Positions 1 through 7,655 of a stretch of DNA of 64,000 nt are shown one piece after another (position 1 is the stretch's first letter; every line of letters starts with the position of its first letter). The position numbers were made by a program, and so were the translations under genes. The stretch covers positions 124,001 through 188,000 of the forward strand of contig DASSSY010000003.1 in assembly GCA_035708205.1 (NCBI GenBank), read 5' to 3'. Below the pieces are notes generated by a model. That model searched no databases. It was given only the letters and a program-made list of their open reading frames with translations, and was not told where the DNA came from. The stretch is from DASSSY01 sp035708205. GTDB lineage: Bacteria > Bacteroidota > Bacteroidia > Chitinophagales > Chitinophagaceae.

Positions 1-1218
1 CTGGATATTGGCGATTTTATTGGCGTTAAAGGCTTCGTCTTTACCACCAAGACCGGTGAAACCTCTATCCACGTCGAATCCTTCATCCTATTAAGCAAAT
101 CCTTGCATCCTTTACCAGTAGTAAAGGAAAAGGAAGGCGAGGTCTTTGACGCCGTTACCGACCCGGAATTCCGCTACCGCCAACGCTATGCCGATCTCAT
201 CGTCAACCCTTCGGTAAAAGGCACTTTTGTCAAGATCACGAAGATGAAAAACGCCATCCGGCAATTCCTTAATGAAAGAGGCGGCTTGGAAGTCGATACG
301 CCGGTATTACAGAACATTCCCGGCGGCGCTGCAGCAAGGCCTTTTATGACCCATCATAATGCCCTCGACATCCCACTTTATTTAAGGATCGCCAATGAAC
401 TGTACCTGAAAAGGCTTATCGTTGGGGGCTTTGACTGGGTATATGAATTTAGCCGGAATTTCCGCAACGAAGGTATGGACAGGACCCACAACCCGGAATT
501 TACGGTTCTGGAATTTTACGTCGCATACAAGGACTATTTCTGGATGATGGAAACCACCGAACAGTTGCTGGAGCAGACCGCATTGGCCACCAACGGCACT
601 ACCCTCTCTAAAATCGGTGATAATATCATTGACTTTAAAGCGCCTTACGCCCGTGTCAGCATTTATGATGCCATTAAAGACCATACCGGCATCGACATCA
701 TCGGCCTGGACGAAGAAGGTCTTAGGGATACCTGTAAAACATTAGGCATCCCCGTAACCCCCGGCATGGGACGCGGTAAATTAATTGACGAGATCTTTGG
801 CGAAAAATGCGAAGGGCATTATATCCAGCCGACCTTTATCATTGATTACCCGGTGGAAATGAGTCCCCTGACCAAAAAGCACCGCAGCAAAGCCGGCCTG
901 GTAGAACGTTTTGAACTTATGGTCAACGGTAAAGAACTGGCCAATGCCTATACCGAATTAAACGACCCTATCGACCAGCGCGAACGCTTTGAGGAACAAC
1001 TGAAATTATTAGAACGCGGCGATGATGAGGCCATGTTCATCGATCATGATTTTTTGAGGGCCCTGGAATACGGCATGCCGCCCACTTCCGGTATCGGATT
1101 CGGCATTGACCGCCTGGCTATGCTCCTGACGGGTCAAAGCTCTATTCAGGATGTGCTGTTCTTCCCGCAAATGAGGCCGGAAACCAAAGATGTAAAGGCA
1201 GAGCATGAAGAAGCATAA
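1..1218 (+). CDS. lysS: Lysyl-tRNA synthetase, class II (3' part; start lies before the window)
   Basis: Charges tRNA-Lys with lysine in the cytoplasm. The reading frame is already open at base 1, so the gene begins upstream. What is present is the end of the N-terminal OB-fold anticodon-binding domain followed by the whole class II catalytic domain. Class II motif 2 is visible as FRNEGMDRTHNPEFTVLEF, and motif 3 as GFGIDRLAMLLTG near the C-terminus, followed by the typical LysRS tail DVLFFPQMRPE. An in-frame ATG at 103 falls inside the OB-fold region and is not the real start. The stop (1216-1218) overlaps the next gene by 14 bases, so the two are probably cotranscribed. The identification is very secure; only the 5' end is missing. 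Confidence 0.96.
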   Translation: MDIGDFIGVKGFVFTTKTGETSIHVESFILLSKSLHPLPVVKEKEGEVFDAVTDPEFRYRQRYADLIVNPSVKGTFVKITKMKNAIRQFLNERGGLEVDTPVLQNIPGGAAARPFMTHHNALDIPLYLRIANELYLKRLIVGGFDWVYEFSRNFRNEGMDRTHNPEFTVLEFYVAYKDYFWMMETTEQLLEQTALATNGTTLSKIGDNIIDFKAPYARVSIYDAIKDHTGIDIIGLDEEGLRDTCKTLGIPVTPGMGRGKLIDEIFGEKCEGHYIQPTFIIDYPVEMSPLTKKHRSKAGLVERFELMVNGKELANAYTELNDPIDQRERFEEQLKLLERGDDEAMFIDHDFLRALEYGMPPTSGIGFGIDRLAMLLTGQSSIQDVLFFPQMRPETKDVKAEHEEA

Positions 1219-2242
1219 CCATTTCCTGAACATATCAATAAAATGCTCCCGGAAGACGGCCATCCTGCTATGGCCGCTCTTCTTTTTATTCCGGGGCCCG
1301 GTTCAGGCAAAAGAAGCTCCTGATTTGCAGCTGGACGGCTATATGGGCGTGCAGGGCGGAGAATCTTTTCATTACCATTTAGATCTTAAAGATTCTATAG
1401 GCAACCTGATGAGCGGCTATTCCTACACCTTCAAAGATGACGAGAAAAAAGCAGTTAAAGCCTATGTGACCGCCATCATAGACCGGGACAAAAAAACGCT
1501 GCATATCCGGGAACAAGATATTATTTACAACCATGGCTTTGAAAGCCGCGCCACCATTTGCCTGGTCAATGCTTTACTGACCCGGGATGCCACCGGCGGA
1601 AACTTATCCGGGAAGCTGATTACCCAAACCAGCAATAACGGCGCGGTATGTAGTTCCGGCAGCCTGGCCTTTATCCAAAAAAGCCAGATTGACACCCTTT
1701 TTGGCCCGCAAAAAGCACCAAAGGCAACGGAAAAGCCCATAACCGGAAAAGAATCTTTTCAAACCCGTACCGACCCTAATCAAAAGCTGCATGCTTATTT
1801 TGCGCAAAAAAAACGATCGGAAACCCGCCAGGCTGATCCGGTAAGCCTCAAGCCGGTGGTTCAGCCCCCGACAGGCAACAAAGCCTCCAAGCCTCAAATA
1901 AAGACCATTACGGAAGGCCAGGAAGGCGTTTACCTTTGGCATAGCGATAAGATTATTTTCGAGATCTGGGATGGCGGGGAAATTGACGGCGACCAGGTAA
2001 CGGTGGCTTACAATGGCCGGCCCGTTTTAGAAAGCTACCGCCTTACGGAACAAAAAAAGCAACTGACCTTTGATATCGGTGGCAACGAGCTCAATATCAT
2101 AACGATCACGGCCAATAATGAAGGCGGTAATCCGCCGAACACAGCTACCATCAAAATTATGGACGGCAGTAAGGCTTATTCCATTTTAGCTTATAATAAA
2201 ACCGGAAAAGCAGCAACGATCCAAATCCGGAAAAGCAATTAA
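1205..2242 (+). CDS. Secreted protein of unknown function
   Basis: I do not recognise a named family. The 345-residue product opens with a positively charged segment and a hydrophobic stretch ending near QAKEA, consistent with a Sec signal peptide (about residues 1-36), so it is probably periplasmic or surface-exposed. Residues about 40-150 form one globular part. A low-complexity Lys/Pro/Gln-rich linker (about 165-230) joins it to a C-terminal domain of about 110 residues (WDGGEIDGDQVTVAYNGRPV onward, containing GGNPPNTATIKI). That C-terminal pattern recurs in exported Bacteroidota proteins and looks like a small beta-sandwich. The ATG lies inside the end of lysS. Function cannot be stated. 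Confidence 0.75.
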   Translation: MKKHNHFLNISIKCSRKTAILLWPLFFLFRGPVQAKEAPDLQLDGYMGVQGGESFHYHLDLKDSIGNLMSGYSYTFKDDEKKAVKAYVTAIIDRDKKTLHIREQDIIYNHGFESRATICLVNALLTRDATGGNLSGKLITQTSNNGAVCSSGSLAFIQKSQIDTLFGPQKAPKATEKPITGKESFQTRTDPNQKLHAYFAQKKRSETRQADPVSLKPVVQPPTGNKASKPQIKTITEGQEGVYLWHSDKIIFEIWDGGEIDGDQVTVAYNGRPVLESYRLTEQKKQLTFDIGGNELNIITITANNEGGNPPNTATIKIMDGSKAYSILAYNKTGKAATIQIRKSN

Positions 2243-2317
2243 AAAATGCTATTCAACATGTCGCCCGCTTTTTATTGAAGATCAACCGTTTTTCCCGGAT
2301 ATAAGCTCATTTTTTCG

Positions 2318-2325
2318 TAACTTTA
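2318..2325 (+). promoter_or_regulatory. Possible -7 promoter element of the patatin gene
   Basis: TAACTTTA differs from the Bacteroidota TAnnTTTG element at the last base. It sits 28 bases before the ATG at 2353. No clear -33 TTG was found. Confidence 0.35.
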
Positions 2326-2352
2326 TAGCGGTTAATAATTAGTTCTTTAGCG

Positions 2353-3534
2353 ATGACCACCCGGAAGAAATATGCTTTAGCGCTTAGCGGCGGCGGATTT
2401 AAAGGCGCCTATCAATTAGGGGCATTACGCTTTCTGAAAGAAAACTGGCAGAAGATCACCGGGCAGGAGCATTTTCATTTTGACCTAATATGCGGGGTTT
2501 CCGCCGGCGCGCTTAACGGCATTCTGCTGGCCTGCAACCGTTTTGACGAACTGAATAATCTTTGGCAACAGGTTTACGAGCATGGCGGACAAGAAATTTA
2601 CCAGTCTAACTATATCAATAATGAAGGCAAGATACAGTTGGATTTCAGCCAGCTGAAAAAGGATTTATTACCGGGCTTCAAGGTTGATGCGGGCATGGTA
2701 GCCAATGGTGCCTGGAACAGTATTCGCCGGGCATTCAATAAAGAAATTCCCGGTATGATGACCACCATTCTGCAAGCCGCCGAAAAAGATTTTGACAAAA
2801 ATTTTCCACAGTTCAAATCTTTAGCCAGCAATCAACCTTTGGAAAAAAAGCTAAGTCAATATGTCCGGCTGGCGGACATTCCCGCCGATGTCCTGTACAA
2901 ATGCGGGTTGGTCTCACTGGATGACGGGTTATATTACTCCCTTTCTCATAAGGATTTTGACAATAACAATGATTTTGTGCAGGCCATTCTCGCCTCTGCT
3001 TCCATGCCGGTTATCTGGGCTCCGGTACCCGAAATCCATTTACCGGCTCTTCAAAAAGTGGTCAAAAGCAGTGTGGACGGGGGCATTCGAAATATTTCCC
3101 CTTTAGGCGACGTTGTACAGGCCATAAACGCCGACCCGGACAATATTCCCTACGAGGTCATTATCATCAATTGCAACAGCGGCTATATCAGTCCCCTGAC
3201 CGAATCCTGGAATATCGCGGACATCGCCCTGCGGGCCTTAACGGAAATCACGCTGGCCGAGATCTTTAATGATGACATCCGGGAATTCTTGAAGATGAAC
3301 GACTTTGTGCAACAGGCTGCAAAAGGCAATATTACCCTTAACTGGAAAGGCACCCCCCGAAGATACTTCGACTACAAGCTCATTTCGCCTAACCGGGATG
3401 AACTGGGTGATACTTTAGACAGCCGGCCGGAGGTGATTGAAACGCGCCTTCGATTGGGATATGAACAAGCGCAAAAAGCTTATGAAAACATAGGGGTGGA
3501 CGGCATAAGCCCTTTATCATCAAAAGCAACCTAA
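2353..3534 (+). CDS. Patatin-like phospholipase family protein
   Basis: Predicted lipid acyl hydrolase of the patatin fold, acting through a Ser-Asp dyad on phospholipids or other acyl esters. All three hallmarks are visible: the oxyanion-hole loop SGGGFKGAYQLGAL at residues about 12-25, the nucleophile elbow GVSAG with Ser near residue 50, and the catalytic Asp in VDGGI near residue 243. At 393 residues it is of normal length for stand-alone bacterial patatins. There is no signal peptide, so it is probably cytoplasmic or at the inner face of the membrane. The next gene begins 2 bases after the stop, which suggests cotranscription with a small membrane protein. The natural substrate cannot be told from sequence. 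Confidence 0.9.
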   Translation: MTTRKKYALALSGGGFKGAYQLGALRFLKENWQKITGQEHFHFDLICGVSAGALNGILLACNRFDELNNLWQQVYEHGGQEIYQSNYINNEGKIQLDFSQLKKDLLPGFKVDAGMVANGAWNSIRRAFNKEIPGMMTTILQAAEKDFDKNFPQFKSLASNQPLEKKLSQYVRLADIPADVLYKCGLVSLDDGLYYSLSHKDFDNNNDFVQAILASASMPVIWAPVPEIHLPALQKVVKSSVDGGIRNISPLGDVVQAINADPDNIPYEVIIINCNSGYISPLTESWNIADIALRALTEITLAEIFNDDIREFLKMNDFVQQAAKGNITLNWKGTPRRYFDYKLISPNRDELGDTLDSRPEVIETRLRLGYEQAQKAYENIGVDGISPLSSKAT

Positions 3535-3536
3535 CG

Positions 3537-4091
3537 ATGGCGCAATCAAAGTTCTGGCACGGCTTTCAAAAAATGCATTTTTATCTCCTTACCTTTTTAC
3601 TGCTTCAATTTCTGGTAGATCTGCTATCGGGTTACCGGTTGCACCAAATGATTATTTTTTGCCTGACACTGGCCCTTTACGCTTCAGGAACTCTTTTATT
3701 TTCCAGGAATTTATCTCCTTTCAGGGCCAAAGCTTTGTATTATGCTTTCTACACGCTGCCGGTTCTCAGCTTATTCCTGATGCAGTTATTTGGCGGCATC
3801 CTGGTTGCCGTTGCTTCCGCTTTTACACTTTACCCCGTTTATCCCAAAGAGATAAAATATGAAACACCAAAGATACGGCTGTATAGCCATTACCAGGGCT
3901 TCATGTCCCGTTGTTGTAATTATGAAGTGGTACAGCCCAAGGCCCTCATCTTTGAAAAATATTTGGGACGTGTCCAGGTATTTGAGGATCATCCTGCACT
4001 GAAAACAGCGCGTTTTATCTTAACAGGAAAAGACACTTTGGCGTATTACCCGGCTGGCGGTGATCCCGTAATGTTTTTAAAAATGGAATAA
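3537..4091 (+). CDS. Small integral membrane protein of unknown function
   Basis: The 184-residue product has three to four hydrophobic segments in its first 105 residues (around MHFYLLTFLLLQFLVDLL, MIIFCLTLALYASGTLLF, ALYYAFYTLPVLSLFLMQLF and GGILVAVASAFTLYPVY). A soluble tail of about 75 residues follows, with adjacent cysteines in SRCCNYEV. It starts 2 bases after the patatin stop, so it is probably part of the same transcript and may act with that enzyme at the membrane (inference). I recognise no family. Confidence 0.7.
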   Translation: MAQSKFWHGFQKMHFYLLTFLLLQFLVDLLSGYRLHQMIIFCLTLALYASGTLLFSRNLSPFRAKALYYAFYTLPVLSLFLMQLFGGILVAVASAFTLYPVYPKEIKYETPKIRLYSHYQGFMSRCCNYEVVQPKALIFEKYLGRVQVFEDHPALKTARFILTGKDTLAYYPAGGDPVMFLKME

Positions 4092-4248
4092 CAAAGCATT
4101 CGGGCGGAAAAATCTATAAATATCAACGCTTGTGCGATGAAAAGAGAGCCGGACGCGAACCGCGTCGCGAGCGCATGGTTATTTCAATTCAACTATGTAC
4201 GATTAAACGGTGAGCATATCCGGTCAAACGGATGTCATCAATTATATT

Positions 4249-4707
4249 TCAATTCCTTTTGGTACCTTCTCTTTTCATCGGCACTACCATCACAGGACGG
4301 GTAAAGTGCCGGATGACATGTTCCGCAACGCTACCCGTAAGCAAATGCTGCAAACCCGTATGTCCATGCGTGCCCATCACGACGATATCGGCATTCCAGT
4401 GAAGCGCCGTATTGATAATTTCTTCCTTGGGATAACCTTCGGGCGTGAAACGAAAAACCTCCTTTTCGCCGTCATCCATCCTGATCACCTGCTGGATGGT
4501 CTCTTCAGCCCGTTTCAGCAAAACCGTCTGGCTTTCCTCCTGGCTGATATCCAAATCGGCGCTAATGGCTTCCCTGTTACGGTTAATGACGAAAACAAGC
4601 CCGACATCGGCGTTTAACTGTTGGGCCAACTGAAACCCTTTCTTGGCAGCGCGTAAGGCACAGGCACTGTTATCAACAGCAATCAATATCTTTTTGATCA
4701 TCGTCAT
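4249..4707 (-). CDS. Universal stress protein (UspA family)
   Basis: Small cytoplasmic alpha/beta protein of the Usp superfamily, whose members are induced by stress and often bind ATP. The N-terminus IKKILIAVDNSACALRA is the usual first strand with the Asp of the nucleotide pocket. The C-terminal ATP-binding signature G-2x-G-9x-G-S is intact in GTHGHTGLQHLLTGSVAEHV. The length of 152 residues is that of a single-domain Usp. It is convergent with the membrane protein gene to its left. The 157-base gap 4092-4248 shows no gene. Confidence 0.93.
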   Translation of the reverse strand: MTMIKKILIAVDNSACALRAAKKGFQLAQQLNADVGLVFVINRNREAISADLDISQEESQTVLLKRAEETIQQVIRMDDGEKEVFRFTPEGYPKEEIINTALHWNADIVVMGTHGHTGLQHLLTGSVAEHVIRHFTRPVMVVPMKREGTKRN

Positions 4708-4790
4708 AAGAAAGAAATTTGATTTTTATGATAAAAAAGCTTATCAAAATAAATCTTTTATCGGGAAGCAAACCGTGGTAATATTTCCTA

Positions 4791-5310
4791 TTAGTAATCT
4801 TCCAGATCAAATAAGCCGATCATCCGCAAATGTTGCACAACGGCTTCACCATCATAAGGTACGCATTCAAATTGCACCGGACCTTTTCCGCTTCCAGCAA
4901 ATCAACATAAGAAGCCATATTAATTAAAGCATAGCAAACCCGGTTATCGCCATGCTTTGGCTTTTTCCTACCGAACCCCGCGTTGATAACATACCGGCAG
5001 ATAGTTGTCTTTCATTCTCAGATAAATCTTCCTGTGATAAGGCTATGGGTATGCCCTGTTACAAGAATACCGGACTTTACGGCTGCCAGCATTTTCCAGA
5101 GATAACTTTTCAAAGTCGAGTAAAAAACATACTATTTTCCCTGCCGTGCGGACAGAAAACCAAACATCCAAAAAATGAAAATTACCATTCACCATCATGC
5201 CTGCAATGAAAACGCTCTACCCGCCTAAAGCCTTACATCAAACAATATTTGCAGGCACCATCAGCTTCGGAGCACTGAAGCGATTCAATAGGAAGGAGCC
5301 ATTTCCTTTA
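4791..5310 (-). pseudogene. Decayed calcineurin-like metallophosphoesterase
   Basis: Read on the minus strand, this gap contains recognisable fragments of a Metallophos_2-type phosphoesterase in shifting frames. The motif LVTGHTHSLIT lies near 5030-5070. It is followed in another frame by VINAGFGRKKPKHGDNRVCY, where intact relatives have NPGSVGQPRDGDPRAAYAL. A third frame gives FECVPYDGEAVVQHLRMIG and a terminal DLEDY ending at the TAA complementary to 4791-4793. At least two frameshifts and an in-frame stop after TGRFI break it. A short stretch resembling the N-terminal strand (LPIESLQCSEADGA, about 5220-5285) suggests that remnants extend to about 5310, with most of the N-terminal domain deleted. 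The C-terminal half is a firm call; the outer boundary is tentative. Confidence 0.7.
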
Positions 5311-5318
5311 ATATTTAC

Positions 5319-5326
5319 CAAAAGTA
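5319..5326 (-). promoter_or_regulatory. Possible old promoter of the decayed phosphoesterase
   Basis: On the minus strand this is TACTTTTG, a perfect match to TAnnTTTG, just upstream of the pseudogene remnant and divergent from the fluoride locus. Confidence 0.3.
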
Positions 5327-5393
5327 AAATAATTTATGATGGACCACTGAATATTTTCCAAACCATTTTCTTCATCCAACCGGAAAAATACTT

Positions 5394-5401
5394 TAACTTT
5401 G
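5394..5401 (+). promoter_or_regulatory. -7 promoter element of the fluoride-resistance operon
   Basis: TAACTTTG matches TAnnTTTG exactly. It ends 10 bases before the first helix of the fluoride riboswitch at 5412, so transcription would begin just before the aptamer. That is the expected arrangement and supports both calls. No good -33 TTG is visible. Confidence 0.65.
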
Positions 5402-5411
5402 TAACCGCAAA

Positions 5412-5461
5412 GGGAAATGGTGTCTTCCCTACCCAACCGCTGACAAGCTAATGGCGCCTAC
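5412..5461 (+). promoter_or_regulatory. Fluoride riboswitch (crcB motif) aptamer
   Basis: The stretch has the architecture of the crcB-motif aptamer. Helix P1 is GGGAA (5412-5416) with TTCCC (5425-5429). It encloses the conserved ATGGTGTC loop. A short hairpin follows, GCT (5439-5441) with AGC (5446-5448), then the conserved TAAT and the 3' CCTAC. The pseudoknot is intact: GGTGTC (5419-5424) can pair with GGCGCC (5453-5458) over six pairs including two G-U. The aptamer ends 39 bases before the ATG of a CLC-F antiporter, the classic target class. Fluoride binding is expected to turn the operon on. I see no strong terminator stem, so control may act on translation initiation (inference). Confidence 0.88.
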
Positions 5462-5500
5462 GGATTTCTGAATATTATATATCAAAATTTGTAGGCCAAC

Positions 5501-6880
5501 ATGCACAGGCACAAGAGCAATTACTTTCATACTTCATTTGAACAGCTTTCCGTTGTCAGCTATCTTCTAAAATGGACCGTACTAACCCTACCGGTGGCCA
5601 TAGTTGTCGGTTCCGCTATCGCATTCTTCCTATGGCTGTTAGAAACCGCTATAGCTTTCCGGTTCGCCCATCCCTGGTTGTTATTTCTGCTGCCGCTGGC
5701 GGGTATCGCCATTTATTTCCCTTATAAATTATGGGGCAAGAATTCGGCTAAAGGCAATAATCTCATCATGGAAGAGATCCATCAGCCGGGCGGCGGCGTA
5801 CCCGCAAGGATGGCGCCATTGGTGCTGTTCACCACCGTGATCACACACTTGTTCGGCGGCTCAGCAGGGAGGGAAGGCACCGCGGTGCAGATCGGCGGCA
5901 GCATCGCCCAATTTTTCGCCACAAAATTCAGCCTGAGCAAAAAGGATGTGAAAATCCTTTTAATGACGGGTATCGCGGCCGGTTTCGGCTCTGTATTCGG
6001 CACGCCGATCACCGGCGCTATCTTCGCTCTCGAAGTGCTGACTATCGGCCGTATTCGCCACGACGCATTGCTCCCCTGTTTCATGGCCAGCGTTGTCGCG
6101 GACATCACCTGTAAGGCCTGGGGCATTCATCACACGGCTTACGCCATACATTTCAATAACAACGACGAAGTGTTTTTCAGTATCTTTCATATAGACGTGC
6201 TCCTCTTATTGAAAGTCATCGTAGCAAGCGTTTTCTTCGGATTGGCCAGCTACGCGTTTGCGGAATTAACACATACGATCAGCAATTACAGCAACAAGTT
6301 CATTAAAACCAGGAAATGGCTGATCCCGGTTACGGGCGGCAGCATTATTATCGCGCTGACCTACCTCATCGGCTCACAGGATTATCTCAGCCTTGGCGTC
6401 AGCAATCCCGACCCGCACGCGGTGTCTTTATTGACCTGTTTCCAGTCCGGCGGCGCTACATCCTTAAGCTGGTTCTGGAAGCTGTTGTTTACCGCCATTA
6501 CTTTAGGCACCGGATTTAAAGGCGGCGAAGTCACCCCTTTGTTTTTCATTGGCGCGGCTTTAGGCAATGCGGTGGCCCTGTATACCGGCGCGCCTACCGA
6601 CCTGATGGCCGGCCTGGGATTCATCGCCGTATTTGCCGGGGCGACCAACACACCACTGGCCTGTACCTTTATGGGCATAGAATTGTTCGGCGCCCATAAC
6701 GTTCTGTATTATGCGGTGGCCTGCTTTACAGCCTATTATTTCAGCGGGCATACGGGTATTTATCAGTCCCAGCGTATCGCAGCGCCCAAAAACGGGGAGC
6801 TCAGGCGCTATCACAACGTTACCCTGCATGACCTCAGGGAAGAACGTCTTAAAACAAGAAATAAATGGAAAATCAAATAG
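5501..6880 (+). CDS. CLC-F type fluoride/proton antiporter
   Basis: Inner-membrane CLC-superfamily carrier predicted to expel fluoride in exchange for protons. Ordinary chloride CLCs carry GSGIP at the selectivity loop; this protein has GNNLI (about residues 86-90), as seen in the fluoride-exporting CLC-F clade. The second ion-binding loop reads GREGT, which keeps the gating glutamate. The later motifs GSVFGTPITGAIFALEVL and GFKGGEVTPLFFIGAALGN, the latter with a CLC-F-typical Glu, are intact. It has 459 residues, many hydrophobic helices and no C-terminal CBS domains, as usual for this clade. The fluoride riboswitch directly upstream and crcB downstream give independent support. Confidence 0.92.
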   Translation: MHRHKSNYFHTSFEQLSVVSYLLKWTVLTLPVAIVVGSAIAFFLWLLETAIAFRFAHPWLLFLLPLAGIAIYFPYKLWGKNSAKGNNLIMEEIHQPGGGVPARMAPLVLFTTVITHLFGGSAGREGTAVQIGGSIAQFFATKFSLSKKDVKILLMTGIAAGFGSVFGTPITGAIFALEVLTIGRIRHDALLPCFMASVVADITCKAWGIHHTAYAIHFNNNDEVFFSIFHIDVLLLLKVIVASVFFGLASYAFAELTHTISNYSNKFIKTRKWLIPVTGGSIIIALTYLIGSQDYLSLGVSNPDPHAVSLLTCFQSGGATSLSWFWKLLFTAITLGTGFKGGEVTPLFFIGAALGNAVALYTGAPTDLMAGLGFIAVFAGATNTPLACTFMGIELFGAHNVLYYAVACFTAYYFSGHTGIYQSQRIAAPKNGELRRYHNVTLHDLREERLKTRNKWKIK

Positions 6881-6959
6881 TCAGAACACATACGACGGGG
6901 CATTTAAATATATATTGAGCCAGCTCATAAAATAAGGATAGGCGACCGCATCCTGTTCC

Positions 6960-7230
6960 GGAAAATATTCCCAAAATCTATTTATCTTCACATCATCGTG
7001 GAAGTGAAAATACCCCGGCATTCGCAGCGCCCTGGCGCATCGTCGCATACCAGCTACGGCAATCAGGAAGATATCGCGGCTTTCAGCCCTGAAGCCGATA
7101 ATTCCCTGTTAGCCATAGTTGTCGAGCTGATTACCGGGAGGTATTGGAGAGCTTTTCCTTGAAGCACAGGCACCTTCTGGAAGGAAAAATGGTTCTCTAT
7201 AAAAGAAGTTGGGTTTTGGGATGTGTCGTA
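6960..7230 (+). pseudogene. Decayed DUF190-like gene
   Basis: Between the CLC-F gene and crcB, two frames together resemble the second half of a DUF190 protein. In one frame is GASSHTSYGNQEDI followed by SLLAIVVELI (about 7034-7133), comparable to the family pattern GASSxIHT...LPVVVEIVD. After a frameshift near 7135-7144 the next frame reads VLESFSLKHRHLLEGKMVLY, comparable to the family C-terminus. DUF190 genes are known neighbours of crcB. The N-terminal half and any start are missing. The second fragment runs in frame into crcB without a stop. The resemblance is by eye and moderate. Confidence 0.5.
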
Positions 7231-7248
7231 AATAAATTTGATATCGGG

Positions 7249-7620
7249 ATGAAATTTTTATTGATCATTGGTCTTGGCGGCGGCGTTGGCAGCATCTTAC
7301 GCTACCTGATGCAGGTAGGCATCAATAAAATCACCCCGGCGCTGGCTTTTCCTTTAGGCACTTTTATCGTCAACATTACCGGCTGTTTTTTAATCGGCCT
7401 TTTCTACGGAACAGCCGCACGGCATTCCTGGTTTTCCGAAGAATGGCGGTTAATGCTGATTACCGGTCTTTGCGGTGGTTATACCACCTTTTCCAGCTTC
7501 TCATATGAAAGTATGAGCCTGATGGCCGAAGGACATTTTCTGTATTTTGGCTTATATATCGGCCTGAGTATTCTCTTCGGATTATCCGCTACCTGGCTGG
7601 GCTATGTAGTCATGCGGTAA
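7249..7620 (+). CDS. crcB: Fluoride channel CrcB/Fluc
   Basis: Small inner-membrane fluoride channel that works as a dual-topology dimer. The 123-residue product has four hydrophobic helices and the family signatures GGVGSILRYL near the N-terminus, GTFIVNITGCFLIGL in helix 2, and the sodium/fluoride-site region GLCGGYTTFSSFSYE in helix 3 with its Thr-Thr-Phe-Ser-Ser-Phe run. I start at ATG 7249, where family homology begins; the frame is open further upstream to 7144, but that stretch belongs to the decayed DUF190-like remnant. It is probably in the same riboswitch-controlled operon as the CLC-F gene, giving two fluoride-export routes. Confidence 0.93.
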   Translation: MKFLLIIGLGGGVGSILRYLMQVGINKITPALAFPLGTFIVNITGCFLIGLFYGTAARHSWFSEEWRLMLITGLCGGYTTFSSFSYESMSLMAEGHFLYFGLYIGLSILFGLSATWLGYVVMR

Positions 7621-7655
7621 GATCATTTGTTACCGGAATATAATTCATAGGTAGT

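Noticed and set aside
4643..5451. Three plus-strand open frames of 84-94 codons upstream of the CLC-F gene
   Set aside because: They lie antisense to a phosphoesterase remnant or across the promoter and riboswitch, carry no motif, and have compositions unlike the neighbouring genes.
6560..6829. Minus-strand frames of 90-115 codons opposite the CLC-F gene and other real genes
   Set aside because: They are antisense shadows of well-supported coding regions, without ribosome sites or recognisable domains.
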